Source: Methylomonas rapida (lineage in GTDB: Bacteria; Pseudomonadota; Gammaproteobacteria; Methylococcales; Methylomonadaceae). Taken from it: a stretch of 64,000 nucleotides of DNA. The DNA lies in assembly GCF_024360925.2 (NCBI RefSeq), contig NZ_CP113517.1, positions 3,348,001 through 3,412,000 on the forward strand. Direction: 5' to 3'. The notes beneath the pieces were generated by a model. That model saw only the letters and a list, made by a program, of their open reading frames with translations. It was not told the origin of the DNA and made no database searches. The position numbers were made by a program, and so were the translations under genes. Position 1 is the stretch's first letter. Every line of letters begins with the position of its first letter. Positions 18,952-27,542 of the stretch are shown here, piece after piece.

Positions 18952-20076
18952 GTGCATATCCTGTTCAACATTTTTCATCTCGGCATCAAGGAATTACGAA
19001 GCCTCGGCCGCGATACCATCATGCTGGTCATGATCCTGTTCTCGTTCACCGGCCAGATCTATCTGACCGCCACCAGTCTTCCCGAGTCGCTGAACAAGGC
19101 CCCGATCGCCATCGTCGACGAGGATCACTCCCCGCTGTCCGCGCGCATCATCAACGCCTTTTATCCGCCCCATTTTCTGACGCCAGCGCTCATCGAACCC
19201 TACGCCATGGACCCCAGCATGGATGTAGGGCTCTACACCTTCGTTCTCGACATCCCGCCGGATTTCCAACGCGATGTGCTGGCCGGACGCCAGCCAGCCA
19301 TTCAGCTTAACGTCGATGCCACCCGCATGTCCCAGGCTTTCATCGGCAACAATTATGTGCAAAACATCGTCAATGGCGAAGTCGCGGCGTTCGTGCAGGG
19401 CCATCGCGCCAGCACCGCCCTGCCCGTCGACCTCGAAGTGCGCGCCCGTTTCAATCCCAATTTGAGCTCGGTCTGGTTCGGCTCGGTGATGGAGCTGATC
19501 AACAGCATCACCATGCTGTCCATCATTCTTACCGGCGCCGCGCTGATCCGCGAACGCGAGCACGGCACCATCGAACACCTCCTGGTCATGCCGCTGACAC
19601 CCTTGGCCATCATGACGGCCAAGGTCTGGGCGATGGGTCTGGTCGTGGTCGTGGTGGCGACGGCATCGCTGTTTATCGTCGTCCAGGGCATGCTAGCAGT
19701 GCCTATCGAAGGCTCGATCGGCCTGTTCGTTTGGGGTATGGCGCTCCATCTGTTCGCCACCACGTCAATGGGTATTTTTCTGGGCACGGTCGCGCGCTCG
19801 ATGCCGCAACTGGGCCTGTTGATGATCGTCGTGCTGTTGCCGTTGCAGATGCTGTCCGGCGGGTACACGCCGCGCGAGAGCATGCCCGTCCTGGTACAAA
19901 ACTTGATGCTGGCCGCGCCATCCACGCACTTCGTGGCGCTGGCCCAATCCATACTCTATCGCGGCGCGGGTCTGGACATCGTATGGCCGCAATTTCTGGC
20001 ATTGTTTGCGATTGGGCTGGTGTTTTTCTTACTGGCATTGAGCCGCTTTCGTAATATGCTCGGTACACTGGCCTGA
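18952..20076 (+). CDS. yhhJ: ABC-2 type permease, YhhJ-like
   Basis: Inner-membrane permease half, 374 residues, the same length as E. coli YhhJ. GTG start two bases after the rbbA-like stop. Helix 1 is at about 22-40, then a periplasmic domain up to about residue 175 (IAIVDEDHSPLSARIINAF), then five helices including ALIREREHGTIEHLLVMPLTP, the conserved ABC-2 coupling segment, and LLPLQMLSGGYTPRESMP. It presumably pairs with the permease part of the RbbA-like protein and the YhiI-like adaptor to form a type I-like exporter. Confidence 0.88.
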   Translation: MHILFNIFHLGIKELRSLGRDTIMLVMILFSFTGQIYLTATSLPESLNKAPIAIVDEDHSPLSARIINAFYPPHFLTPALIEPYAMDPSMDVGLYTFVLDIPPDFQRDVLAGRQPAIQLNVDATRMSQAFIGNNYVQNIVNGEVAAFVQGHRASTALPVDLEVRARFNPNLSSVWFGSVMELINSITMLSIILTGAALIREREHGTIEHLLVMPLTPLAIMTAKVWAMGLVVVVVATASLFIVVQGMLAVPIEGSIGLFVWGMALHLFATTSMGIFLGTVARSMPQLGLLMIVVLLPLQMLSGGYTPRESMPVLVQNLMLAAPSTHFVALAQSILYRGAGLDIVWPQFLALFAIGLVFFLLALSRFRNMLGTLA

Positions 20077-20244
20077 GTTAAAAAAACCCATGTACCGTCA
20101 AGACTTGCTTTATCTCTCGCAAAGATGATGGTTCAATGCGTCTTCAACCATGGATTCATGGCGTTTCAGCCAAGTTTGGCGTGACGCCATATCCGATAAG
20201 AAGCGACGCAAACTGATTTTTTTTGGCGATGGAGGCTGAAGGCA

Positions 20245-21909
20245 ATGGCGCAAAACAACCCTGCTAAAAATGTAGACCTTGTGACACAAGCCCGGCTTTG
20301 GTTCGATCGGAATATCCTGGAATTGGGACGCCAGCTGCGCATGAGTTATTTACCGCCGCTGATGGTGTATTTGGCAGCCGGCATTTCCGGACTGACCGGC
20401 ATCGTCGGTACGTTTTTCGTCAAGGAATATCTGGGGCTATCGGCGGAATTTCTGGCCGCGCTGAGCTTTTGGGCCATGCTGCCCTGGACCTTGAAAATGC
20501 CGGTTGGTCATTGGGTCGACTTATGCTGGCAACACAAAAACAAGCTGGTTTACCTGGGCGCCGCGCTCATTGCGGCGAGCTTGTCCATCATGAGCAACCT
20601 GCTGGCCGACGCCCACTTCATGGCGTCCATCATGCCGGCCGAGAATTGGTATGTACTGGCCACGCTATTGGCGCCAATCGGTTATGTGATACAGGATACC
20701 GTGGCCGATGCGATGACGGTCGAGGCGGTGCCTCGCTACGATGCACAAGGCCGCCCGGTCAGCGAGGCCGAATCTCATTTGGCGCACACCACGATGCAAA
20801 CCCTGGGCCGGGTGGCCATCATCGGCGGCACCATGCTGGTGGCGGCGGCCAATGTAAGCTTTTTCAGCGGCGTCGAGGCCATGTCGGTAGCGGATAAAGC
20901 CGCGACTTATCTGCGCATCTACCACTGGGCCATGCTGGTGCCGTTGATTTCGGTGGCCGGCGTGGCGCTGGCCGCCTATCAGCGTCATCAGCGCGCGACT
21001 GAACTGGCTGCGCGGGGCTATGAGTTCGAAGACATAGACCGTCTATTGGGGCGCGACGATACGCAACTTACCCAGGTAAACTGGTGGATACTGGGCGGCG
21101 GATTGGGGTTTGCGCTTTTCGCTCTGGCCATGGGCTTGGCCAACTTGCCGTATAACGCGGAAATCGTGTTCGCCGGCTCGCTGGCGATCGTGCTGTTTTT
21201 GATCCGGCGTTTGACCTGCGATTTGGACGAGCGCGCCCGAAACCGCCTTTACGGCACGGCGTTCGTGATCTTTGCCTTTCGTGCCGTACCAGGCACCGGC
21301 GCTGGCGAAACCTGGTGGATGATAGACGAGCTGGGATTCGATCAGCAGTTTTTATCCAAGCTGTCACTGCTGACCAGTTCCTTGACCTTGCTGGGCATGT
21401 TCATTTTTCGCCGCTTCATGGCCGAACGGCCGATTACCTATATCATCGCGGTTTTGACGCTGGCGTTGGGCCTGTTGTATTTGCCCAATATCGGCTTGTA
21501 TTACGGCCTGCACGAATGGACCGCGGCTCATAGCGGCGGCATGGTCGATGCCCGTTTCATCGCGCTGTTCGATACCGCGCTGGAATCGCCATTGGGACAG
21601 ATTGCGATGATACCGATGCTGGCCTGGATCGCGCATTCCGCCCCAGAAAGACTCAAGGCGACCTATTTCGCGGTGATGGCGGCTTTCGTCAACCTGGCCC
21701 TCTCATTATCGCAACTCTTGACCAAACTGCTGAACCAGTGGTTTGTGGTTACCCGGGAAGTCAGGGATGCGGCGAGCGGCGCGGTCAGCGTACCGGCCGA
21801 TTATAGTGAGCTGGGTATATTGTTGATTTGCGTGATGCTGCTTGGCTTGGCGATGCCATTGCTGGCAATCGTGATCGCCAATCGTACGTTTTTGGCCGAA
21901 ACGCGCTAA
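20245..21909 (+). CDS. MFS transporter, folate-biopterin (BT1)-like
   Basis: Polytopic inner-membrane protein, 554 residues, about 12 helices. The segment LPPLMVYLAAGISGLTGIVG, the KEYLGLSAEFLAALSFWAMLPWTLKMPVGHWVD stretch (around residues 57-90) and DTVADAMTVEAVPRY fit the folate-biopterin/BT1 branch of the major facilitator superfamily. GGAGG lies 9 bases before the ATG. It follows yhhJ by 168 bases and is probably transcribed separately. The substrate is unknown; folate or pterin is only a family suggestion. Confidence 0.7.
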   Translation: MAQNNPAKNVDLVTQARLWFDRNILELGRQLRMSYLPPLMVYLAAGISGLTGIVGTFFVKEYLGLSAEFLAALSFWAMLPWTLKMPVGHWVDLCWQHKNKLVYLGAALIAASLSIMSNLLADAHFMASIMPAENWYVLATLLAPIGYVIQDTVADAMTVEAVPRYDAQGRPVSEAESHLAHTTMQTLGRVAIIGGTMLVAAANVSFFSGVEAMSVADKAATYLRIYHWAMLVPLISVAGVALAAYQRHQRATELAARGYEFEDIDRLLGRDDTQLTQVNWWILGGGLGFALFALAMGLANLPYNAEIVFAGSLAIVLFLIRRLTCDLDERARNRLYGTAFVIFAFRAVPGTGAGETWWMIDELGFDQQFLSKLSLLTSSLTLLGMFIFRRFMAERPITYIIAVLTLALGLLYLPNIGLYYGLHEWTAAHSGGMVDARFIALFDTALESPLGQIAMIPMLAWIAHSAPERLKATYFAVMAAFVNLALSLSQLLTKLLNQWFVVTREVRDAASGAVSVPADYSELGILLICVMLLGLAMPLLAIVIANRTFLAETR

Positions 21910-22034
21910 GGATATATAGTGGCGCGACCGATGCGGGTTGGATAGAGCGATTACCTCCGTGAACGGTCGAAACCGACCCAAAACCGACATTGACTGGTAC
22001 AAATTGAATGTCGCAAATTTGCCAAGACCAGGCA

Positions 22035-22065
22035 CTTATTCTGACTTGTGACAAGCCAGAATAAG
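22035..22065. terminator. Stem-loop between convergent genes
   Basis: CTTATTCTG (22035-22043) pairs with CAGAATAAG (22057-22065); inside, TTGT and ACAA can extend the stem. It sits between the stop of the BT1-like gene and the stop of the beta-propeller gene, so it probably terminates one or both. No long T run follows. Confidence 0.5.
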
Positions 22066-22089
22066 CTTCCATAGCGGTGCCTGCCGAAA

Positions 22090-23154
22090 CTACTTAATTT
22101 CGCTGGCTTTTGCCTTAGTCTTGCCCATTAGATTTGGCGGTGGACCGATGGGATCGAAGTTTTTCAACAACGGCACATCGTCTTTGTTGAGCCATAGCAC
22201 GTCCATGTTATAGGAGCCTTGCGGTCCCCAGCCGCCGAAGAACTTCTTGCCATCCGGCGTGAACGACCAGCACATGTCTTCACCGGCGGTATTGACGGTG
22301 TCGCCAAGGTTTAGCGGCTCTTGCCACTCGCCCTTGGGATTCTGATGCGAAATCCATTCGTCATGTCCGCCGCGCGAACCCATGTCGGTGCGGGTACTGG
22401 TGATGATCAGGCTCTTGCCATCCTTCGATAGCCCAGTCCAATGTAAATGATCGCGGTACGGCGAGTTGACGCGTGAACCCAGGCTCTGTGGTTTCTGCCA
22501 GGTACCGTTTTTCTTTTCGACCTTCCAAATGTCACTATCTTGGGTGACGCCCGGTTGCTGGTAGCTGAAATAGATCAGACTATCCGAGGCAATAATCGGG
22601 CAATGTTCTTCACCGGTTGGCGTGTTAAGGTGCGGCAGTTCCGGCACCTCGTTCCAGGTTTTGGCAGTTTGCCAGACGCCATCGATTTTCTGTACTACAT
22701 ACAGATCGCCAGTCGAAAGATTACCGGGTTGATAGCGTGTAAAGTAAATCGCGTTACCGTCATCGGATAGGCTGGGTTCCAGTTCCCAGGCCTCGGTATT
22801 GATGTTCGGACCTACTTTAGGGTCAATGCCCGGTCCCAGATGAATCGGCGTTTGCCACTGGCCATTGACGTTGTGCGCCATCCAGATGTCGAAGCTATAA
22901 GGGTTGCCTTTTGATTCGATTACGCCCGGTCGTGTGGAAACGAACAATACGGTTTTGCCGTCGGCACTGTAGGTCATTTCGAATTCAGCAGCATCCGAAT
23001 TGATTGGAGCGCCTATGCTTTTTGCCAACGAGGGCGCTTGGGCGCTTGCGCCGGACGGCATATCCATGCCAGGCATCCCATTAGAAACTCCGTGCGCCAG
23101 TATCAGCATCAGCCCCACAGAACAAGACGTTAGAACCCGGAAGTTCTCTTTCAT
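22090..23154 (-). CDS. Exported PD40/TolB-like beta-propeller protein
   Basis: 354 residues with a signal peptide (about 1-26, hydrophobic VGLMLILAHGVSNG). Repeated blades carry the PD40 pattern: FEMTYSADGKTVLFVSTRPG, LEPSLSDDGNAIYFTRYQPG, HWTGLSKDGKSLIITSTR and CWSFTPDGKKFFGG, each with D-G-K/N turns, as in TolB and related periplasmic propellers. A short Met-rich stretch GMPGMDMPSG follows the signal peptide. GGGGA lies before the ATG. It is on the same strand as, and 108 bases after, the methyltransferase pair, so it could share its regulation. Role unknown, probably binding in the periplasm. Confidence 0.75.
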   Translation of the reverse strand: MKENFRVLTSCSVGLMLILAHGVSNGMPGMDMPSGASAQAPSLAKSIGAPINSDAAEFEMTYSADGKTVLFVSTRPGVIESKGNPYSFDIWMAHNVNGQWQTPIHLGPGIDPKVGPNINTEAWELEPSLSDDGNAIYFTRYQPGNLSTGDLYVVQKIDGVWQTAKTWNEVPELPHLNTPTGEEHCPIIASDSLIYFSYQQPGVTQDSDIWKVEKKNGTWQKPQSLGSRVNSPYRDHLHWTGLSKDGKSLIITSTRTDMGSRGGHDEWISHQNPKGEWQEPLNLGDTVNTAGEDMCWSFTPDGKKFFGGWGPQGSYNMDVLWLNKDDVPLLKNFDPIGPPPNLMGKTKAKASEIK

Positions 23155-23262
23155 ATACTATCCCCTCATTTAAAATGAATTTTTTAATTTTGTTAAATTA
23201 ACGCAATAGAACCAGCAACCTGGTTGCGATAATTTTTCCGATCTTGATCTGGGATCAAATAG

Positions 23263-24336
23263 CTAAACTTTTGCCTCAAGCACCAAATTGGTCGGTGTCA
23301 TTGCCGCCCGCCTTACTCGGCTGAAGCCTCCTGTATTGAGCACTTCGGTGAGTTTTTTTTGACCGGCCTGGGCGCCCAAGCCCAAACCGACTTCCTGAGA
23401 CTTGGACGCGGGTACGCAGACCATCGTGGAAAAGGAATAATAAATCTGGCCCAGAGGATGCAGGTTTTCTTCCAGACTGTCGCCAGCAAAGGGCTCGACC
23501 AGCATAAAGGTTCCGCTGTCGGACAAGGAGCTTGCAATATGCAGTGCAGCGCCAACAGGGTCGCCCATATCGTGCAGAGCATCGAACATCGTGACAAGAT
23601 CGTAGTTTTTCCCGGGATAGTGTTTCGCTGTCACGACTTCGAAAATCGTATTGCTGGCGACGCCTTCGGCTCGAGCCCGCTCCCGTGCGTGTTCGATCGA
23701 CGGTTCGTGAAAATCAAAGCCATGAAAGGTCGAATTTGGGAATGCCTTGGCCATCAGGATCGTCGAAGATCCATGTCCGCAGCCAATATCGGCAACTTTG
23801 GCGCCGGCCTCGAGTTTTTCGCGCACGCCATCAAGCGCGGGCAGCCATGAATCGATCAGGTTCATCGCATACATTGGCCGGAAGAAGCGTTCGGTGCCGC
23901 AGAACAAACAAGGACTATGATCGCTCCAGGGCAAGCCCTTACCGGAGCGGAAAACTTCAGTCAGTTTGGGTTCATCGACATAGGCAGACATGACTGCCTG
24001 GAAGAAGCCTTGCATGCAAGCCGGATGCCCTTCGGCGGCAAAAACGACGGCTTGTTCGGGCGATAATGAAAATCTGCCGGCTGCTGAATCGTAATTCACA
24101 TACCCCGCCGCCGCGTTGGCAGAAAGCCACTCTCGAAGATAGCGTTCATCCATTCCGGTGCTGTCGGCCAGTTCCTGGCTGGTTGCGGGAGTAATCTCGG
24201 CCAAGGCGCTATACAGGTCGAGTTTGTCGCCTATATAGGCTATCAGCAAGCCCAGTGAACCGGCCACATCACCCATCACTTTTCCCTGCAACTGTTCCAG
24301 CTTGTTCTCATTAATATCTGTCAAACGTATTGCCAT
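23263..24336 (-). CDS. SAM-dependent methyltransferase with N-terminal winged helix
   Basis: 357-residue class I methyltransferase. The N-terminal 95 residues look like the winged-helix dimerisation domain of small-molecule O-methyltransferases (ATSQELADSTGMDERYLREWLSA spanning about 51-73). The SAM-binding glycine motif is VADIGCGHGSS (about 181-191), followed by acidic FHGFDFHEPS and the DLVTMFDALHDMGDP motif IV region. Such two-domain proteins resemble mycobacterial Rv2258c-like enzymes. It is 66 bases downstream of the second methyltransferase and on the same strand; substrate unknown. Confidence 0.82.
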   Translation of the reverse strand: MAIRLTDINENKLEQLQGKVMGDVAGSLGLLIAYIGDKLDLYSALAEITPATSQELADSTGMDERYLREWLSANAAAGYVNYDSAAGRFSLSPEQAVVFAAEGHPACMQGFFQAVMSAYVDEPKLTEVFRSGKGLPWSDHSPCLFCGTERFFRPMYAMNLIDSWLPALDGVREKLEAGAKVADIGCGHGSSTILMAKAFPNSTFHGFDFHEPSIEHARERARAEGVASNTIFEVVTAKHYPGKNYDLVTMFDALHDMGDPVGAALHIASSLSDSGTFMLVEPFAGDSLEENLHPLGQIYYSFSTMVCVPASKSQEVGLGLGAQAGQKKLTEVLNTGGFSRVRRAAMTPTNLVLEAKV

Positions 24337-24402
24337 CTCTTATGCCTTCTGTTGTTAAGATCATTGCGAGTAATCTTTTGATCGTTGTGAAATTGCGGCC
24401 AG

Positions 24403-25209
24403 TTAAATTATAAGCGGGGGCTTTTCCGTCTCGAACAGAATCGCCTGCATCGGGTAACGCGTCGGGCCAGAGCCGAATTCTTTTTTGAACGCCTCAGCCA
24501 GTTCCTTGACTATGTCCTCGGGATCGATGCCGCCCCGGTCCTTGATTTCAAAAATAACGGGTGTGTAAACCAGGGCGCGCGCAAACGCCGTCACATCTAG
24601 AATGTCATAGACATGGCGCTGAACGGAAATAACGACTGGATCGAAACCGATCTGAATCAACTGCTCTTTGAGTGGATCGATTTGATGGCAGGACATGGGA
24701 TCGAATAGAAACTGCGGTGTATCCGACGGAAAATATTGCTTGAGAACTTCGAAACTCAAACTGGCAAATGGGTTATAGCGTTCCGAATCCCAGACGCGGA
24801 ACAGATAACGGCCGCCCGGCTTCAAGGTCCGGTAAACCTCGCGAAAGCCCTTGTCCCGGTTGAAAAACATGATGCCGAATTGGCAGACCACGGCATCGAA
24901 GGTTTCGTCATCGAACGGCAACGCGGTGGCATCGGCGTTTTGGAAGATTACCTGTTCGCCAGGCTGAAACTTTTGCCTCGCCACATCCATCATCGAATCG
25001 CTAATATCGATGGCGGTCAGGCGTGCTTCTTTTGCCAATAAATTACGCAAGTGACGCGTCACGATGCCGGTGCCAGCGGCGATTTCCAACACATCCATCG
25101 GCGCTTGCTCGGCGACGCGTCTTGCGGTATCGGCACCGTAATGCTCAAACAGCACCGGGCCAAGATCACGGTCATACGGTATGACAACCTCATCAACATA
25201 ACCAGCCAT
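24403..25209 (-). CDS. Class I SAM-dependent methyltransferase (Methyltransf_11-like)
   Basis: 268 residues from the ATG at 25209, which has AGGGA upstream; the frame extends two codons further to a TTG at 25215 that is less likely. SAM-binding motif I is VLEIAAGTGIVTRHL, then LTAIDISDSMMDVARQKF and DATALPFDDETFDAVVCQFG, the UbiE/Methyltransf_11 pattern. The C-terminal 100 residues are less typical. First gene leftward from a divergent LysR regulator, 183 bases apart, so it is probably its target. The substrate is not predictable. Confidence 0.82.
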   Translation of the reverse strand: MAGYVDEVVIPYDRDLGPVLFEHYGADTARRVAEQAPMDVLEIAAGTGIVTRHLRNLLAKEARLTAIDISDSMMDVARQKFQPGEQVIFQNADATALPFDDETFDAVVCQFGIMFFNRDKGFREVYRTLKPGGRYLFRVWDSERYNPFASLSFEVLKQYFPSDTPQFLFDPMSCHQIDPLKEQLIQIGFDPVVISVQRHVYDILDVTAFARALVYTPVIFEIKDRGGIDPEDIVKELAEAFKKEFGSGPTRYPMQAILFETEKPPLII

Positions 25210-25269
25210 AGTCAATTCCCTATATTAAGTCTGAATGTTATTGCAACCCAAAGCCTTACCAATGATTGA

Positions 25270-25293
25270 ATGCCGCATGTTTAGTAACGGCAT
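25270..25293. promoter_or_regulatory. Candidate LysR-type regulator site
   Basis: ATGCCG-N12-CGGCAT, a perfect 6-base inverted repeat at 25270-25275 and 25288-25293, lies in the 183 bases between the divergent methyltransferase and LysR genes. LysR proteins usually bind dyads with a T-N11-A core near their own promoter, and the spacing and place suit that. Inference from symmetry only. Confidence 0.45.
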
Positions 25294-25392
25294 CACTGGG
25301 ATGGCTTTGAAATAAGCTATAAATTGTATCGTAATGTGCTATCGATTAAAATGCATGGCAAATATCGAATTTAGCATAAGGCTTTTGCAAAT

Positions 25393-26289
25393 ATGCATAA
25401 CATGAATTGGGACGATCTACGCTATTTCATCGAAGTGGTCCGCTCGGGCAATGTGACCGAAGCAGGCTTACGCCTCGGCGTTAATCAATCAACCGTAAGT
25501 CGCCGGATTGCTCAGCTGGAAAATCAATTAGGCAAAGCCTTGTTCGACCGAACAGCCAAAGGTTGGCTAATCACACCGGTTGGGGAAAAGATCGTTATGC
25601 TTGCCGAAGAAATGGCAAACCAAGCCAACGCCATTCATCGGAAAATAGAAAGCGATTCGGAAGACGTTTCGGGAGTCATCAAATTGACGGTTTCCGATGT
25701 TTGCGCCAAGCGATTCGTATTCCCTGTCATCCGCGATTTCAAACGCGACTATCCTGATGTCGATTTCGTGTTGATTGCTGCCGAAGAAGTCTTGAATCTA
25801 GCTGGCCGCGAGGCCGACATTGCGATTCACGCCATTATGGAGCCACCGCCGAATGTGGTGGGCAAACGCATCTGTCGGCTTGCCTATTCTGTCTACGGTC
25901 ACCCGGAATTAGTGAAAAACCTGTCAACTGAAATGCCGCCCTGCATCACTTGGATAGGTGATGGCGCCACCTTACCCAATTGGATAACGAAAAACTTTCC
26001 GAAACTCAAACGGGCATATCGGACGAATTCCAGCGTAGCCATGTTTGAAATGTGCCGGGAAGGTTTGGGCTTGGCTTTGCTGCCTTGTTCGCTGGCCGAT
26101 GAAGCGGATGAGTTGGTCCGTGTCCCAGTCGAGCATATCGAATCCGGTTATGACGTATGGGTTCTCAGTCATGTTGATTTACGTACCACCGCACGAGTTC
26201 GTATCTTTCGAGATCGCATGGTCGAATTTTTGACTAACGAAATCGACTTATTGGAAGGGCGTAAACCAAAGATCAATTCATGGAGTTGA
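25393..26289 (+). CDS. LysR-family transcriptional regulator
   Basis: 298 residues. The N-terminal winged helix-turn-helix (MNWDDLRYFIEVVRSGNVTEA, then GVNQSTVSRRIAQLENQLG at about 31-49) is canonical; the C-terminal part is the periplasmic-binding-like effector domain, with VSGVIKLTVSDVCAKRFVFP starting it and SVAMFEMCREGLGLALLPC near its end. It is divergent from the two methyltransferases, the usual layout for a LysR regulator and its target operon. The inducer is unknown. The coding sequence is somewhat more AT-rich than the efflux island to its left. Confidence 0.9.
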   Translation: MHNMNWDDLRYFIEVVRSGNVTEAGLRLGVNQSTVSRRIAQLENQLGKALFDRTAKGWLITPVGEKIVMLAEEMANQANAIHRKIESDSEDVSGVIKLTVSDVCAKRFVFPVIRDFKRDYPDVDFVLIAAEEVLNLAGREADIAIHAIMEPPPNVVGKRICRLAYSVYGHPELVKNLSTEMPPCITWIGDGATLPNWITKNFPKLKRAYRTNSSVAMFEMCREGLGLALLPCSLADEADELVRVPVEHIESGYDVWVLSHVDLRTTARVRIFRDRMVEFLTNEIDLLEGRKPKINSWS

Positions 26290-26427
26290 AATTCAGCTTT
26301 GAGTAAAATTCCGGTCATTCCGTTAAGGATATTCATTGCCTGCTTTTGGCCGTTCCTGAGCATTCAATCCGGCAAAAATCTATCGACATGATTGACTGAT
26401 TTCATTGGAATACTCAGTTTTTTGCTG

Positions 26428-26505
26428 TTCTCAATTAAAGTGAGCTCATTCTCACTTAATCTGATTCCTGATGCCCGGATATTCTCAGCTAATCTGGTCC
26501 CGATA
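26428..26505. repeat. Iterated TTCTCA motifs in a 351-base gene-free gap
   Basis: The gap 26290-26640 has no ORF. Within it TTCTCA recurs at 26428, 26449 and 26482, each followed by a related TAA-containing tail (ATTAAAGTGA, CTTAATCTGA, GCTAATCTGG). The first two also form a hairpin, AAGTGAG-CTCATT-CTCACTT at 26438-26457. Iterated, partly palindromic motifs of this kind occur at insertion-sequence ends, so this may be a scar, but no transposase remnant is next to it. Confidence 0.45.
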
Positions 26506-26640
26506 AACGGATGTAATCAATTCCTTTCGAATATGTTATCGGGTCGCTACACCTAACCAGCCTGCGCTGGAAAACAACGTCAAGTCATCGTTAGGAAGCG
26601 ACGATCTTGACGTTGTACCTCCGCAGAGCAAGTAGTTTGT

Positions 26641-26949
26641 TCAAGAGAAAAACGATTTCACCGAAGCGGTGAAACTATCCCAGCCTTTTTCAATGGTTGC
26701 GGAAACCTCGTTCCAGCCTTCTTCCAGGGAATCCTTGACCTCATCCCATTTGTCGTCGGCGATATCCGCGATTTCCGCGGCTTTCGCTTTGGCTTGCTCC
26801 AGTTTGGGCTCCAAATCCGCGATGGCCTCGCGAATGTCGTCCAACGCCTCTTGCGACTCGTCCATGGCCTTGTTTTTCAGCTCGGTGAGCTTTGCTTGTT
26901 GTTCGTCGATAGTGGATTGGATCTTGCCTAATAATTCATCTTTGTTCAT
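26641..26949 (-). CDS. Small acidic coiled-coil protein
   Basis: 102 residues, strongly charged and alpha-helical throughout: heptad-like stretches such as IDEQQAKLTELKNKAMDES and LEPKLEQAKAKAAEIADI, then a WDEVKDSLEEGWNEV segment with regularly spaced tryptophans and an FTASVKSFFS tail. No signal peptide. It resembles small CsbD/late-embryogenesis-like stress proteins in composition, but I recognise no named family. A good GGAG precedes the ATG. Same strand as the next two genes, with a 102-base gap, suggesting a common physiological theme. Confidence 0.72.
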   Translation of the reverse strand: MNKDELLGKIQSTIDEQQAKLTELKNKAMDESQEALDDIREAIADLEPKLEQAKAKAAEIADIADDKWDEVKDSLEEGWNEVSATIEKGWDSFTASVKSFFS

Positions 26950-27051
26950 TGCCGTTTCTCCTGGTGGATTAAATTTAACCTACTACATTCCACGTTCCGC
27001 CGATAAGCGGCGCGTATGATTGATGGCTATAGTCAAATCGGCGCGGCAATA

Positions 27052-27525
27052 TCAGGTTTTTTGACCGAATAGTTTGCCGACCGCATTCATGACACCGCTG
27101 ACGCCACCGACGCTGTTCAAAAGCTGCCCACCAAGATCGGCGAGCGAACCTTCGGGTGAAGCCTTGTCGATAACGTTGGGAATCGCCTGCTGCAAGCCGC
27201 TCAGCGCCGAAGTTTCGCTGATGCCCAATTGCTTGGCGAAAGCGGCGATTTTTTCGTGGCCAAAGATTTGTTCCAGCTGATTCCCGGAAACCGGCGCGTT
27301 TTCACCCTTACCGAGCCAGGATGCCGCCAGCGCCATCAGATCCTGGCTATTGCCACCTTGCATGCTGGAGATGATGGAAGACAGGTCCAATTGGCCCTGT
27401 TGGTTACCCAATAAGCTCATCAGCGCCGAGGCGATTTCAGTTGTTTCTATCTGGCCGTCGCGATCGGTGTCGAGTTTGTCTTTAAATAATTGTGCACCGC
27501 TTTGCAGCAGAGAATTGATATCCAT
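27052..27525 (-). CDS. EF-hand plus DUF937/YidB-like protein
   Basis: 157 residues. Residues about 19-31 (LDTDRDGQIETTE) form a canonical EF-hand calcium loop (D-x-D-x-D-G-x-I-x-x-x-E), placed before a YidB/DUF937-type region with LMSLLGNQQGQLDLSSI, ALAASWLGKGENAPVSGNQL and FAKQLGISETSALSGLQQA. The C-terminus is Gly/Val-rich (GGVSGVMNAVGKLFG). No signal peptide. YidB-type proteins are of unknown function; the calcium loop suggests ion sensing. Preceded by GAGGTGG. Confidence 0.78.
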   Translation of the reverse strand: MDINSLLQSGAQLFKDKLDTDRDGQIETTEIASALMSLLGNQQGQLDLSSIISSMQGGNSQDLMALAASWLGKGENAPVSGNQLEQIFGHEKIAAFAKQLGISETSALSGLQQAIPNVIDKASPEGSLADLGGQLLNSVGGVSGVMNAVGKLFGQKT

Positions 27526-27542
27526 GATTACACCACCTCAAG

